Under the pieces are notes generated by a model. The model searched no databases and was not told the origin of the DNA. It worked only from the letters and a program-made list of their open reading frames with translations. From positions 2,307,001 to 2,371,000 of the forward strand of contig NC_015703.1 in the NCBI RefSeq assembly GCF_000218895.1: a stretch of 64,000 nt of DNA, written 5' to 3'. The translations under genes and the position numbers were made by a program. Shown piece after piece: positions 52,359-59,015 of this stretch. This stretch comes from Runella slithyformis DSM 19594 (GTDB lineage: Bacteria; Bacteroidota; Bacteroidia; Cytophagales; Spirosomataceae). The first letter of the stretch is position 1, and every line of letters begins with the position of its first letter.

Positions 52359-52913
52359 TTAATTTAACCGTGGGTCGGTGGGATAATGCGACTTAACGCG
52401 GTATTCACCCCCCATTTTTCGTAAAACCGCTCTCCAAAATTGGTCAACCGGTGTATCAAAGATAAATCCGGCATCGGTGTCGGAGATGATCCAGGCATTT
52501 TTGCTGAGTTCTTCCTCCAATTGTCCCGCTGACCAACCCGAGTACCCGATGAAGAAACGCAAATCCCGGTCGGTTATTTTGCCTACGTTGAGCAGACTCG
52601 TAATTTGTTCAAAATCACCGCTCCAATACAAATCCTCCCCCACCGGAACGGCGTCTTCAATAAACGACAGACGGTGCAGAAAATGCAGCGTATTCTGCTC
52701 GACCGGCCCACCCAGATAAAGCGGCAAATTGTTGACGACGGGTTCTTTCAGAACGTCGTTAAGGCGCAGATTGGTTGTTTGGTTAAAGACCAATCCAAAG
52801 GTGCCGTGTTCGTTATGCTCACACAAAAACACCACGCTCCGTTCAAAATTGGGATCTCCCAAAAACGGCTCGGCAATCAACAGCTTTCCTTTGGCGGGTT
52901 TTAGCGGGGGCAT
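52359..52913 (-). CDS. YqgE/AlgH family protein
   Basis: A 184-residue UPF0301-type protein. Signature segments: KGKLLIAEPFLGDPNFERSV, ERSVVFLCEHNEHGTFGLVF, LPLYLGGPVEQNTLHFLH and FIGYSGWSAGQLEEELSKNA. AlgH affects alginate regulation in Pseudomonas, but the molecular function is unresolved. ATG at 52913. Upstream (52914-53101) is a short gap with no recognised feature. Confidence 0.93.
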   Translation of the reverse strand: MPPLKPAKGKLLIAEPFLGDPNFERSVVFLCEHNEHGTFGLVFNQTTNLRLNDVLKEPVVNNLPLYLGGPVEQNTLHFLHRLSFIEDAVPVGEDLYWSGDFEQITSLLNVGKITDRDLRFFIGYSGWSAGQLEEELSKNAWIISDTDAGFIFDTPVDQFWRAVLRKMGGEYRVKSHYPTDPRLN

Positions 52914-53101
52914 TTTATAAAAATTCAGTGTCTCGTGTAGGGAGATAACGAAATAAAGGTCAAAAATAGTGGATTTTCAAGAACAAATGAGCACGTTATG
53001 CGTAAACCGTTTCCGATTTTTGTGCCCGGAAGACATCATGCCGGCTGATAGTCAGCGTTGTTCCGTTTTTCCATAACGTAGAATTCATGCTGTGCAACGC
53101 C

Positions 53102-53803
53102 TTAAACGGGAAGCAGATCCGTAAAAAAATAGGTAGAGGTTAAGGCTTCGCCGTCGGCATTTTGGAAATGATAGGTTTTCTCAACGGTTTCACCTTTGTG
53201 AAAATCAATGGGTTGGGAGAAATACGGAGCCTCGAAAACAAAGGTGTGAAATTCGCCGTTTTCGCCGCAGGGATCAATACCGTCCGGTAATTCGCGGACA
53301 AAATCACGGTCCAATACCCGACCGCAAAAGGAGCGATCCAGCACGTTTCCATTTACGCTGACGACAATGGTTTGAAAACCCAATCCCCAAAATTCTTCCA
53401 ACAGTTCCGGCGAAGGGCGCTTCCAAAGCGGAAACAAACCCTGCATTCCAACCGTGGCTAATTGATTTTCGCGGTACAGACGCAGGTCTTCCAGAAAAAT
53501 ATCGCCGAAAATGGAGGTAGTAATGCCCGCGTCGGCCAACGGCTGAAGTATTTCGACCATACGCACTTGGTACTCTTCCATAGATACGGTTTCGGGCAGG
53601 CGGAGTTTGAGCAGTTCGATGCCAAGCCGTTGCGCCTGTTGGTCGAGCAGTTCTTCGCGCACGCCGTGCATGGAAATTCGGCGGAAGGAATCGTTCAGGG
53701 AAGTCAGGAGGTAACGAACGTCGCAGCTTTTGTCCTGTAAACTATGATACAACGCCAGCGCCGAGTCTTTCCCTCCCGACCAATGCATGAGAGCCGCCGA
53801 CAT
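53102..53803 (-). CDS. Dph6-like ATP-pyrophosphatase (PP-loop) protein
   Basis: A 233-residue N-type ATP pyrophosphatase with the PP-loop SGGKDSALAL at ~9-18. HGVREELLDQQAQRLGIELL and GIDPCGENGEFHTFVFEAPY follow, the hallmark of the diphthamide synthetase Dph6 family. Bacteria lack diphthamide, so the substrate is different. Its ATG overlaps the stop of the DUF6580 gene (TAATG), and the operon starts with a cobalamin riboswitch. A role in cobamide side-chain or lower-ligand amidation, or in B12 salvage, is a reasonable inference but is not shown. Confidence 0.87.
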   Translation of the reverse strand: MSAALMHWSGGKDSALALYHSLQDKSCDVRYLLTSLNDSFRRISMHGVREELLDQQAQRLGIELLKLRLPETVSMEEYQVRMVEILQPLADAGITTSIFGDIFLEDLRLYRENQLATVGMQGLFPLWKRPSPELLEEFWGLGFQTIVVSVNGNVLDRSFCGRVLDRDFVRELPDGIDPCGENGEFHTFVFEAPYFSQPIDFHKGETVEKTYHFQNADGEALTSTYFFTDLLPV

Positions 53804-54393
53804 TATTCCGCAACGGCCAATTGTGGAAAACGTACTTTCAGGAATTCAAAGCCGCCAAACAGTAAGGCGCTGTACGCCAGCGTACCCGCCAGAAAATTAC
53901 GCATGAAGGGCACTCCCTGTGTGAGGCATTGCACGAATCCGGCCGCATCGCGGGTGAGGGGCAGGCCCGTGCGCAGATCCATGCCGCCGCTCAGCCACAC
54001 GCTGCCATCTGACAGTACCCAATGCGATAACGTAGCAATGACGGCGGCCAAAACGACGTTTTTGACGTTGATTTTTTGCAATAATACTTTTCCGTAAAAA
54101 ACGATCAGCGCAAAAATGCCGTATACCCAATACCAGCCTTCGTAAATGATGCCGTAGCGGCCTTGATAAATGACGGCGTTGATGAGCAAATCGCTGATGA
54201 AAAGAGTGATGAGCGGAAAAGCAAAGGCTTTCCAACGGGTGGTAAAATACGCACCGCTGAACAGCGCCATTGCGCCGAGCGGGGTAAAATTGGAGACGGG
54301 CGAGAGCTGCGCCACGTTCAGAATACGAATCAGCGCTGCGGCCAGCATAAAGCAGAGCAACGTCAGCAGACGGGGATTGAGGGTGTTTTTCAT
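53803..54393 (-). CDS. DUF6580 family membrane protein under B12 riboswitch control
   Basis: A 196-residue protein with about five hydrophobic segments (LLTLLCFMLAAALIRI, FTPLGAMALFSGAYF, FPLITLFISDLLINAV, WVYGIFALIVFYGKVLL, NVVLAAVIATLSHWVLSDG). The size and PLGAMALFSGAYF segment match DUF6580, which resembles substrate-binding subunits of ECF-type vitamin transporters in length and topology. With a cobalamin riboswitch directly upstream, import of a corrinoid or its precursor is the leading hypothesis. No ECF ATPase genes are adjacent. It is translationally coupled to the Dph6-like gene. Confidence 0.82.
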   Translation of the reverse strand: MKNTLNPRLLTLLCFMLAAALIRILNVAQLSPVSNFTPLGAMALFSGAYFTTRWKAFAFPLITLFISDLLINAVIYQGRYGIIYEGWYWVYGIFALIVFYGKVLLQKINVKNVVLAAVIATLSHWVLSDGSVWLSGGMDLRTGLPLTRDAAGFVQCLTQGVPFMRNFLAGTLAYSALLFGGFEFLKVRFPQLAVAE

Positions 54394-54460
54394 ACTATGT
54401 AAATGAATAAAATCGGTTTAGCTGCGCATCCTCCGTGCGCGGCGACTAAATAGTTTATTG

Positions 54461-54712
54461 GGCAGGTCTCCTGACTTGTTTCATCGCCCTTGCACCTTCC
54501 CGGCGTGGAGTTTACAGTTGGCAGTTTACAGTTGGCAGTAAAAATAATGCGGACTGTGAACCATGGACTGTGAACTGAAAACCAGTGGTTTATGCAGTTG
54601 TTAAGAGCGACGTTGGATGAAACTTACAGTTGCGGGGACAGTTTTCGTTTTGCACGAAATTCCCTTTTAAGCCGTCAAAGCCCGCCACGAAGCAGGCATG
54701 AGGCACCCAAGA
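54461..54712 (-). ncRNA. Cobalamin (AdoCbl-type) riboswitch
   Basis: On the minus strand the RNA shows the conserved order: GGGTGCCTCATGCC, AAAAGGGAATTTCGTGCAAA, CTGTCCCCGCAACTGTAAG (the B12-box core), GCCGGGAAGGTGCAAGGGCG, and the closing GTCAGGAGACCTGCC. It lies ~70 bp upstream of the DUF6580 gene. Between CTGTAAG and GCCGGGAAGG there is a long, repeat-rich peripheral arm (54504-54615). It holds two tandem TTTACAGTTGGCAG copies and two GGACTGTGAAC copies. The 54394-54460 segment to the ATG probably holds the expression platform; it contains a GC-rich CGCCGCGCACGGAGGATGCG stretch. Confidence 0.92.
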
Positions 54713-54801
54713 CGAATACAAAAGTAGGGAGAAGTCGGGAGGGAGGAGAGAGAAAGGCTGATTTATTTTTTTGGGAGGAGCTTCGTAATTTTAAAAATGC
54801 C

Positions 54802-55476
54802 TTACTTCTCCTGTTTTACGGGCGTTTCCCGATCATAAAATTCAAGGATTTTGATCAAATCACTTTCGACGGAATAATCCAAACGGTTGGATTTGACAAA
54901 TTCTGCGATCATTGAGGCTTTGTCACTCAATACCTCCAAAACCGCCGATTTTTTTCGTTTGATACGAATGATTTGTCCCTCTTTTACGATGTATAGTTCT
55001 TCCTCCCGGACAAATTTTGATGCTTTTACGACTGACCCAAATTCAGTTTCAGTAATCAGTTTAGTACGATTGTTTTTCAGCAGCTTCGTGCGCTCATCAT
55101 ACAGAACTTGGTAAAAATGACGCGGGCCTTGCTCGTCGATTGGGGGGAATCCACACCGAAAAGTGGCTTGGTTGAGTTTAAATTCAGAAATTTGAGCGGC
55201 ATCCAATCGGAGCAGTTTAGCCGTAGACGGCTGCTCGTACTCAAACTCATTTTTGTAGGCATCAAATCTCGCTTTGGGGTACCGATACCACTTTCCATTT
55301 TGCCGTGATTTGGTTTCTCCTTCCACAAAGGAATCATTTAGGTAAGGCGTACCTTCTATGCCCGAAGATTTTGTTTCTAACGCCGGCTGCCCATCCCCTT
55401 TGCTGACAAAACGGCCCTGGGCTTTCAAAAAGTAAAATGGCAACAATAGCAAGAGGAAAATTAATTTAAACCACAT
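54802..55476 (-). CDS. Secreted protein of unknown function
   Basis: A 224-residue protein with a signal peptide (MWFKLIFLLLLLPFYFLKAQ). The mature part is charged and beta-rich (NGKWYRYPKARFDAYKNEFE, TEFGSVVKASKFVREEELYI, GQIIRIKRKKSAVLEVLSDK). A single Cys lies in FRCGFPPID. No family recognised. It is 6 bp downstream of a small membrane protein gene on the same strand and probably co-transcribed with it. Confidence 0.7.
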   Translation of the reverse strand: MWFKLIFLLLLLPFYFLKAQGRFVSKGDGQPALETKSSGIEGTPYLNDSFVEGETKSRQNGKWYRYPKARFDAYKNEFEYEQPSTAKLLRLDAAQISEFKLNQATFRCGFPPIDEQGPRHFYQVLYDERTKLLKNNRTKLITETEFGSVVKASKFVREEELYIVKEGQIIRIKRKKSAVLEVLSDKASMIAEFVKSNRLDYSVESDLIKILEFYDRETPVKQEK

Positions 55477-55482
55477 ACACTG

Positions 55483-55788
55483 TTATAATATAAAGTAGAT
55501 TATTGCAATTACCGCTATTGTATGTACTACAATAAACCCAATAATAAAGTGTTTGATACGTCTTGAACTTTTAGCTAATGTTATAATTTTGTTTACTTTA
55601 GGGAACAGGCCAAAACAAACTGCTAATAATCCTAAACTGCTAATCCAAAGATTGGACTGAAGAAAACTTATAAAGACATAAGTGCCAACCCACATGCCAA
55701 TAGAAGAAAACACAAATGGCATTGAGGTTAGATAGTTAAAATTGTTTTTAGTAGTCATAAATGCCTTGTAATTGTTCAGGTACCTCAT
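55483..55788 (-). CDS. Small membrane protein
   Basis: A 101-residue protein with about three hydrophobic segments (VFSSIGMWVGTYVFISFL, LWISSLGLLAVCFGLF, FIIGFIVVHTIAVIAIIYFIL). ATG 55788 (MRYLNNYKAF) or 55758 (MTTKNN) may be the start. The first 30 bases of the longer version have an inverted, imperfect copy at 55948-55980 on the other strand. Function unknown. The base composition is AT-rich compared with the core genes. Confidence 0.6.
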   Translation of the reverse strand: MRYLNNYKAFMTTKNNFNYLTSMPFVFSSIGMWVGTYVFISFLQSNLWISSLGLLAVCFGLFPKVNKIITLAKSSRRIKHFIIGFIVVHTIAVIAIIYFIL

Positions 55789-56038
55789 CTATTTAAAAAG
55801 CGTAATTTTAAGCACGTTTGTTACTTATTAATTAGGAAAGTACATTTTTTGGCAAAAACAAATTGTAAAAGCTTAAAAATGCAGTATTTTTAATAAATTT
55901 TTCATAACAAAAACTTTATGTGTTTGATTATTGCCCCTTTCTGACTTATGAGGTACTTAAACACTTACAAGGCTTTGTAAGTCCTGAGAATTAAGTGGCT
56001 TTTGAAAAACAACTTAGATATATTTGTTAACACTAATA
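55789..56038. other. AT-rich intergenic region with inverted copy of a gene start
   Basis: At 55948-55980 on the plus strand is ATGAGGTACTTAAAC..., a frame reading MRYLNTYKAL then stop. It mirrors the first ten codons of the 55483-55788 gene (MRYLNNYKAF) in the opposite direction. The same stretch forms an ACTTACAA / TTGTAAGT hairpin (55963-55982). The rest of the gap is AT-rich without ORFs. Confidence 0.55.
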
Positions 56039-56416
56039 TCAACAAGGAAACATGCTTTCGCACTCCCAAATCATATGTTGATAATCAGCATCTATTTCTC
56101 GTGTTCTATTATGATAAACATAGGCAGCAAGAGACATACAGCCTATATCCACAACCAGCGTTGTAGCAACTCCTGCTAATAGCGACCCAGGGCCTAAGAT
56201 TGCACTACCTCCAGCCACATATCCTCCAGCTGCTAAAGCATCTGCGCCGCAAAGAACTAACTCAGCGATAAATAAAGCCTCCGCCTGATTTTTTGCAGCA
56301 TTACGTTTGTTTTTTGCATTAGATTTACACTGCTGGAGTTTTTCACAGCTACCACCATATGGCTCCCAAATTTCAGTTTTTCCTTGTCCCGTACCACAAG
56401 AATTACAATTGTTCAT
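56039..56416 (-). CDS. Small Cys-rich protein with Gly-rich hydrophobic core
   Basis: A 125-residue protein. The N-terminus is Cys-rich (NNCNSCGTGQGK, SCEKLQQCKSN) with no signal peptide. A Gly/Ala-rich hydrophobic hairpin follows (GGYVAGGSAILGPGSLLAGV, ATTLVVDIGCMSLAAYVY), and the tail ends in WECESMFPC. Such Gly-rich cores occur in membrane-active peptides, but also in plain membrane proteins, so I do not assign a function. It lies downstream of a lipoprotein gene on the same strand. Confidence 0.6.
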   Translation of the reverse strand: MNNCNSCGTGQGKTEIWEPYGGSCEKLQQCKSNAKNKRNAAKNQAEALFIAELVLCGADALAAGGYVAGGSAILGPGSLLAGVATTLVVDIGCMSLAAYVYHNRTREIDADYQHMIWECESMFPC

Positions 56417-56543
56417 GGCTTTGTTGCATGATTCGTATTATATGGAGATTTCATGGGGTAATAGCGTCAAAAAAGAAGCTTTTTCTTGCTCAAATACTTT
56501 ATTTTGGGCTATTTAGTCCAATTATTTATTGTACATAACCTAT

Positions 56544-57140
56544 TTAATATAGTATTTTATCTACATTGTCTATCCATGCAACAAAGCCATTGTTCATAAA
56601 ACAATCAGTACAAATCACATTCTCACGAAATGCCGTTTTAGCAGTTGGTAATTTCCCCCATTGCTCTACCACTTTTAAAAACAGTTCTTTTCTTTCTTCT
56701 TTAGGTAAAGTTAAAAGTTCCGGGTATTTAGCTACTACAGTTTCTCGGCTTTTTTGTATATTCTGCTCTATTTGGTCATACTCTACAGAATTTTTGAACC
56801 CTAACTCTTGAACAATCAAATTCTTGTTTTCAATAGCTAACTCTTTGGTTTGTGCCCATAGTCTTATTTTTTCTAAGGAAGCACTTGCATTTTTTAAAGA
56901 ACCATCAAAATCCGGTTTTGAAACACCATTTGTCACTTTAAAAATAACCAAATCTTTTTGTCTGAACAGTATCTTTTGTCGGGCTTCTTCTACAGAAGAC
57001 ATAAAACTCAAAAAATCCTTGTCTTTTAAGAGGTTGTTTGTCGTCAGCCTGCTGGGGGTATCAAACTGCTGATCACAGCTAATTGATACAAACAAGGTAA
57101 AAATGGCAATTAAAAAAGACTTAGCATACGACTTTTTCAT
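56544..57140 (-). CDS. Hypothetical lipoprotein
   Basis: A 198-residue protein with a lipoprotein signal (SFLIAIFTLFVSISCDQQF, lipobox Cys at ~22). The mature region is helical and charged (SVEEARQKILFRQKDLVIFK, SLEKIRLWAQTKELAIENKN, PKEERKELFLKVVEQWGKLP). It ends with a CTDC pair and MNNGFVAWIDNVDKILY. No family recognised. It is probably in one transcript with the 56039-56416 gene. Confidence 0.65.
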   Translation of the reverse strand: MKKSYAKSFLIAIFTLFVSISCDQQFDTPSRLTTNNLLKDKDFLSFMSSVEEARQKILFRQKDLVIFKVTNGVSKPDFDGSLKNASASLEKIRLWAQTKELAIENKNLIVQELGFKNSVEYDQIEQNIQKSRETVVAKYPELLTLPKEERKELFLKVVEQWGKLPTAKTAFRENVICTDCFMNNGFVAWIDNVDKILY

Positions 57141-57361
57141 ACATTTGTCTTGGTTTTATGGTAAAACATGAAACTACACTTAAGCCCCAACTCTCGTCGC
57201 CAAACTGGATTGGGGCTTATTTTTTCCTACTCTCTTACAGGCTTTTCAGAAACTGCCTTTTGTTGTTGCGCTTCAACACCACAAACATAGCAGCTCAACC
57301 TTTATCAAAATAGAGCAAAACTACCTCAAAGAATGAGGTATAATTCCCTCAAAACAGTGGG

Positions 57362-57664
57362 TTATTTTATCATTTCCTTTTTGAGCAGGTGTAAAAATTC
57401 CTGCTGTTGGATAGCGAAGCGCCGCAAGGCCCGGCAACCGCCAAGATATAGCTTGTCGGCAATGCGGTCTTTGTAGTTGGCTACACTTTTGGGTTTGATA
57501 CGCATAGCTTTGGCAATCTCAGCAGCGGTCAGGTCGTCAGCCAAGTGAATCAGGACAATGATCTCCTGTTTGGTAAGCATAGCCAAGGATTGGATAAGCT
57601 CGGGCTTGCCTGCCGGGTGTTGGGCCCCAAGTGCCAACAGTTTTTGGGAAATAATTAAAGACAT
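57362..57664 (-). CDS. LuxR-type helix-turn-helix protein
   Basis: A 100-residue protein whose middle (~29-80) is a LuxR/GerE-type HTH: LTKQEIIVLIHLADDLTAAE, AEIAKAMRIKPKSVANYKDR, IADKLYLGGCRAL. There is no receiver or ligand-binding domain, so it is a single-domain DNA-binding protein. ATG at 57664. It is divergent from the EamA transporter across a palindrome-containing gap. The 57141-57361 gap to the lipoprotein gene has no recognised feature. Confidence 0.8.
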   Translation of the reverse strand: MSLIISQKLLALGAQHPAGKPELIQSLAMLTKQEIIVLIHLADDLTAAEIAKAMRIKPKSVANYKDRIADKLYLGGCRALRRFAIQQQEFLHLLKKEMIK

Positions 57665-58010
57665 GTTTTATGGCATTGGGTTCTATAAATTTAACTTTAT
57701 CTATAGCTTCCCATAACGTAGCACTGTGCCTATAAAGCTAGAACAGAAAACAGTGATTTCAAAAAAGAAAAACGAAAAAAAGCGGTCAAATAACCGTGAA
57801 ACCTAACTATTTGACCGTGAAATGACTATAAATTCAATGTTTCACGGATTTGGCTTGGCCTTTTGCTAATGAAAATAATCAGTTTTTGTCGAGATGAAAG
57901 GCTATAAAAGGGATAATTAATGTATTGCTGCTGCTGTTCTTTGTTTGTAATTGTTACGAGAATATATGCACATAATCCCTATTTTTGCTTTTTCGTAATC
58001 AACCTCCCGC
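57665..58010. promoter_or_regulatory. Divergent control region with palindromic operator candidate
   Basis: Between the LuxR-type gene and the EamA gene, CGGTCAAATA (57783-57792) and TATTTGACCG (57808-57817) form a perfect 10-bp inverted repeat with a 15-bp centre. CCGTGAAA occurs twice next to these arms and is inverted as TTTCACGG at 57840-57847. A TATTTTTG element (57980-57987) lies 23 bp before the EamA ATG and matches TAnnTTTG without a well-spaced TTG. These could be binding sites for the adjacent LuxR-type protein. Confidence 0.45.
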
Positions 58011-58910
58011 ATGAATTCACCGCTGCCCAAACCCACCTTTGTAGATTATCTTCACTTGCATTTTTTAGTGCTTATCTGGGGCTTTACGGCCATTTTGGGG
58101 AAACTGATCAACCCGCAACTTTCACGCATCAGCCTCACGTTTTTTCGTACGCTGCTGGCGTCCGTTGGTCTGGTAGTGGTGCTGTGGCTATGGAAAGAAT
58201 GGAAGCGCGTGCCCGCCAACGACCGTTGGGCCATGCTCGGCGTGGGGGCCATCATGGGGATGCACTGGCTGACGTTCTTTGGCTCGGCGCACGTGTCGAG
58301 TGCGTCGGTGTGTTTGGCGGGGATGTCTACTACGTCGCTTTTTACTTCGTTGTTGGAGCCGCTGTTTGCGCGGCGGCGGGTGCGGCCGCTGGAGATTTTT
58401 CTGAGCCTGTTGGTGATCGCGGGGCTTTACCTCATTTTTCGGTTTGAGGTAGATCAGTCGTTAGGCTTGGGGCTGGCGTTGGTGTCGGCTTTTTTAGCGG
58501 CTCTTTTTACCATTGCCAACAGCCGTTTTGTGCGCCGGTACAATGCCCTTCTGATTACTTTTTACGAAATGAACGGTGCCACCGTGGCCATGTTGATCGG
58601 CTTGGCGGGCGTGGCTTTTACGAGCGGGCTAACGGCCAAGGAAGTGATTCCGCAATCGACGGATTGGCCCTGGCTCGGTATTTTGGCTTTTGTGTGTACG
58701 GTGTATGCGTATTCGGCGGGCGTACATTTGCTGCGAAAAGTCTCGCCTTTTACGCTCAATCTGACCATCAACATGGAGCCCGTCTACGGTATGGTGCTGG
58801 CGTATTTTATCTTAAATGAGCGCATGACGGCGGGATTTTATGCCGGCTCCGTGGTGATACTGCTGGCGGTGATTTTGTATCCGATGCTCAACAATCGTTT
58901 TGCCAAGTAA
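58011..58910 (+). CDS. EamA/DMT-family transporter
   Basis: A 299-residue protein of ten predicted membrane helices in two EamA halves (~10-145 and ~155-295). Helices include FLVLIWGFTAILGKLI, FFRTLLASVGLVVVLWLW, LGLALVSAFLAALFTIANS, NGATVAMLIGLAGVAF and AGSVVILLAVILYPML. The late MEPVYGMVLAYFILNERMTA is the characteristic EamA end motif. It probably exports or imports metabolites; substrate unknown. ATG at 58011. Confidence 0.9.
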   Translation: MNSPLPKPTFVDYLHLHFLVLIWGFTAILGKLINPQLSRISLTFFRTLLASVGLVVVLWLWKEWKRVPANDRWAMLGVGAIMGMHWLTFFGSAHVSSASVCLAGMSTTSLFTSLLEPLFARRRVRPLEIFLSLLVIAGLYLIFRFEVDQSLGLGLALVSAFLAALFTIANSRFVRRYNALLITFYEMNGATVAMLIGLAGVAFTSGLTAKEVIPQSTDWPWLGILAFVCTVYAYSAGVHLLRKVSPFTLNLTINMEPVYGMVLAYFILNERMTAGFYAGSVVILLAVILYPMLNNRFAK

Positions 58911-58942
58911 GATCAATTTAGGGATATTGAGTAATCAGGATG

Positions 58943-59015
58943 AAGTAGTGAGATTTTTAAGTTTCTGACAGATAAATGGTTAAGTGGATTCTAAATACGC
59001 TATTACTCACTACTT
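58943..59015. repeat. Inverted repeat between convergent genes
   Basis: AAGTAGTGAG (58943-58952) and CTCACTACTT (59006-59015) form a perfect 10-bp inverted repeat spanning a 53-nt loop. It overlaps the stop codon of the TlpA-like gene. An upstream ATATTGAGTAATCAG resembles the 382-398 arm of the first hairpin. Likely a bidirectional terminator or member of the same intergenic repeat family. Confidence 0.45.

Noticed and set aside
57920-58447. 175-codon frame overlapping the EamA gene start
   Set aside because: The EamA frame has ten membrane helices and the family end motif. This alternative frame has no family features after the gene start.
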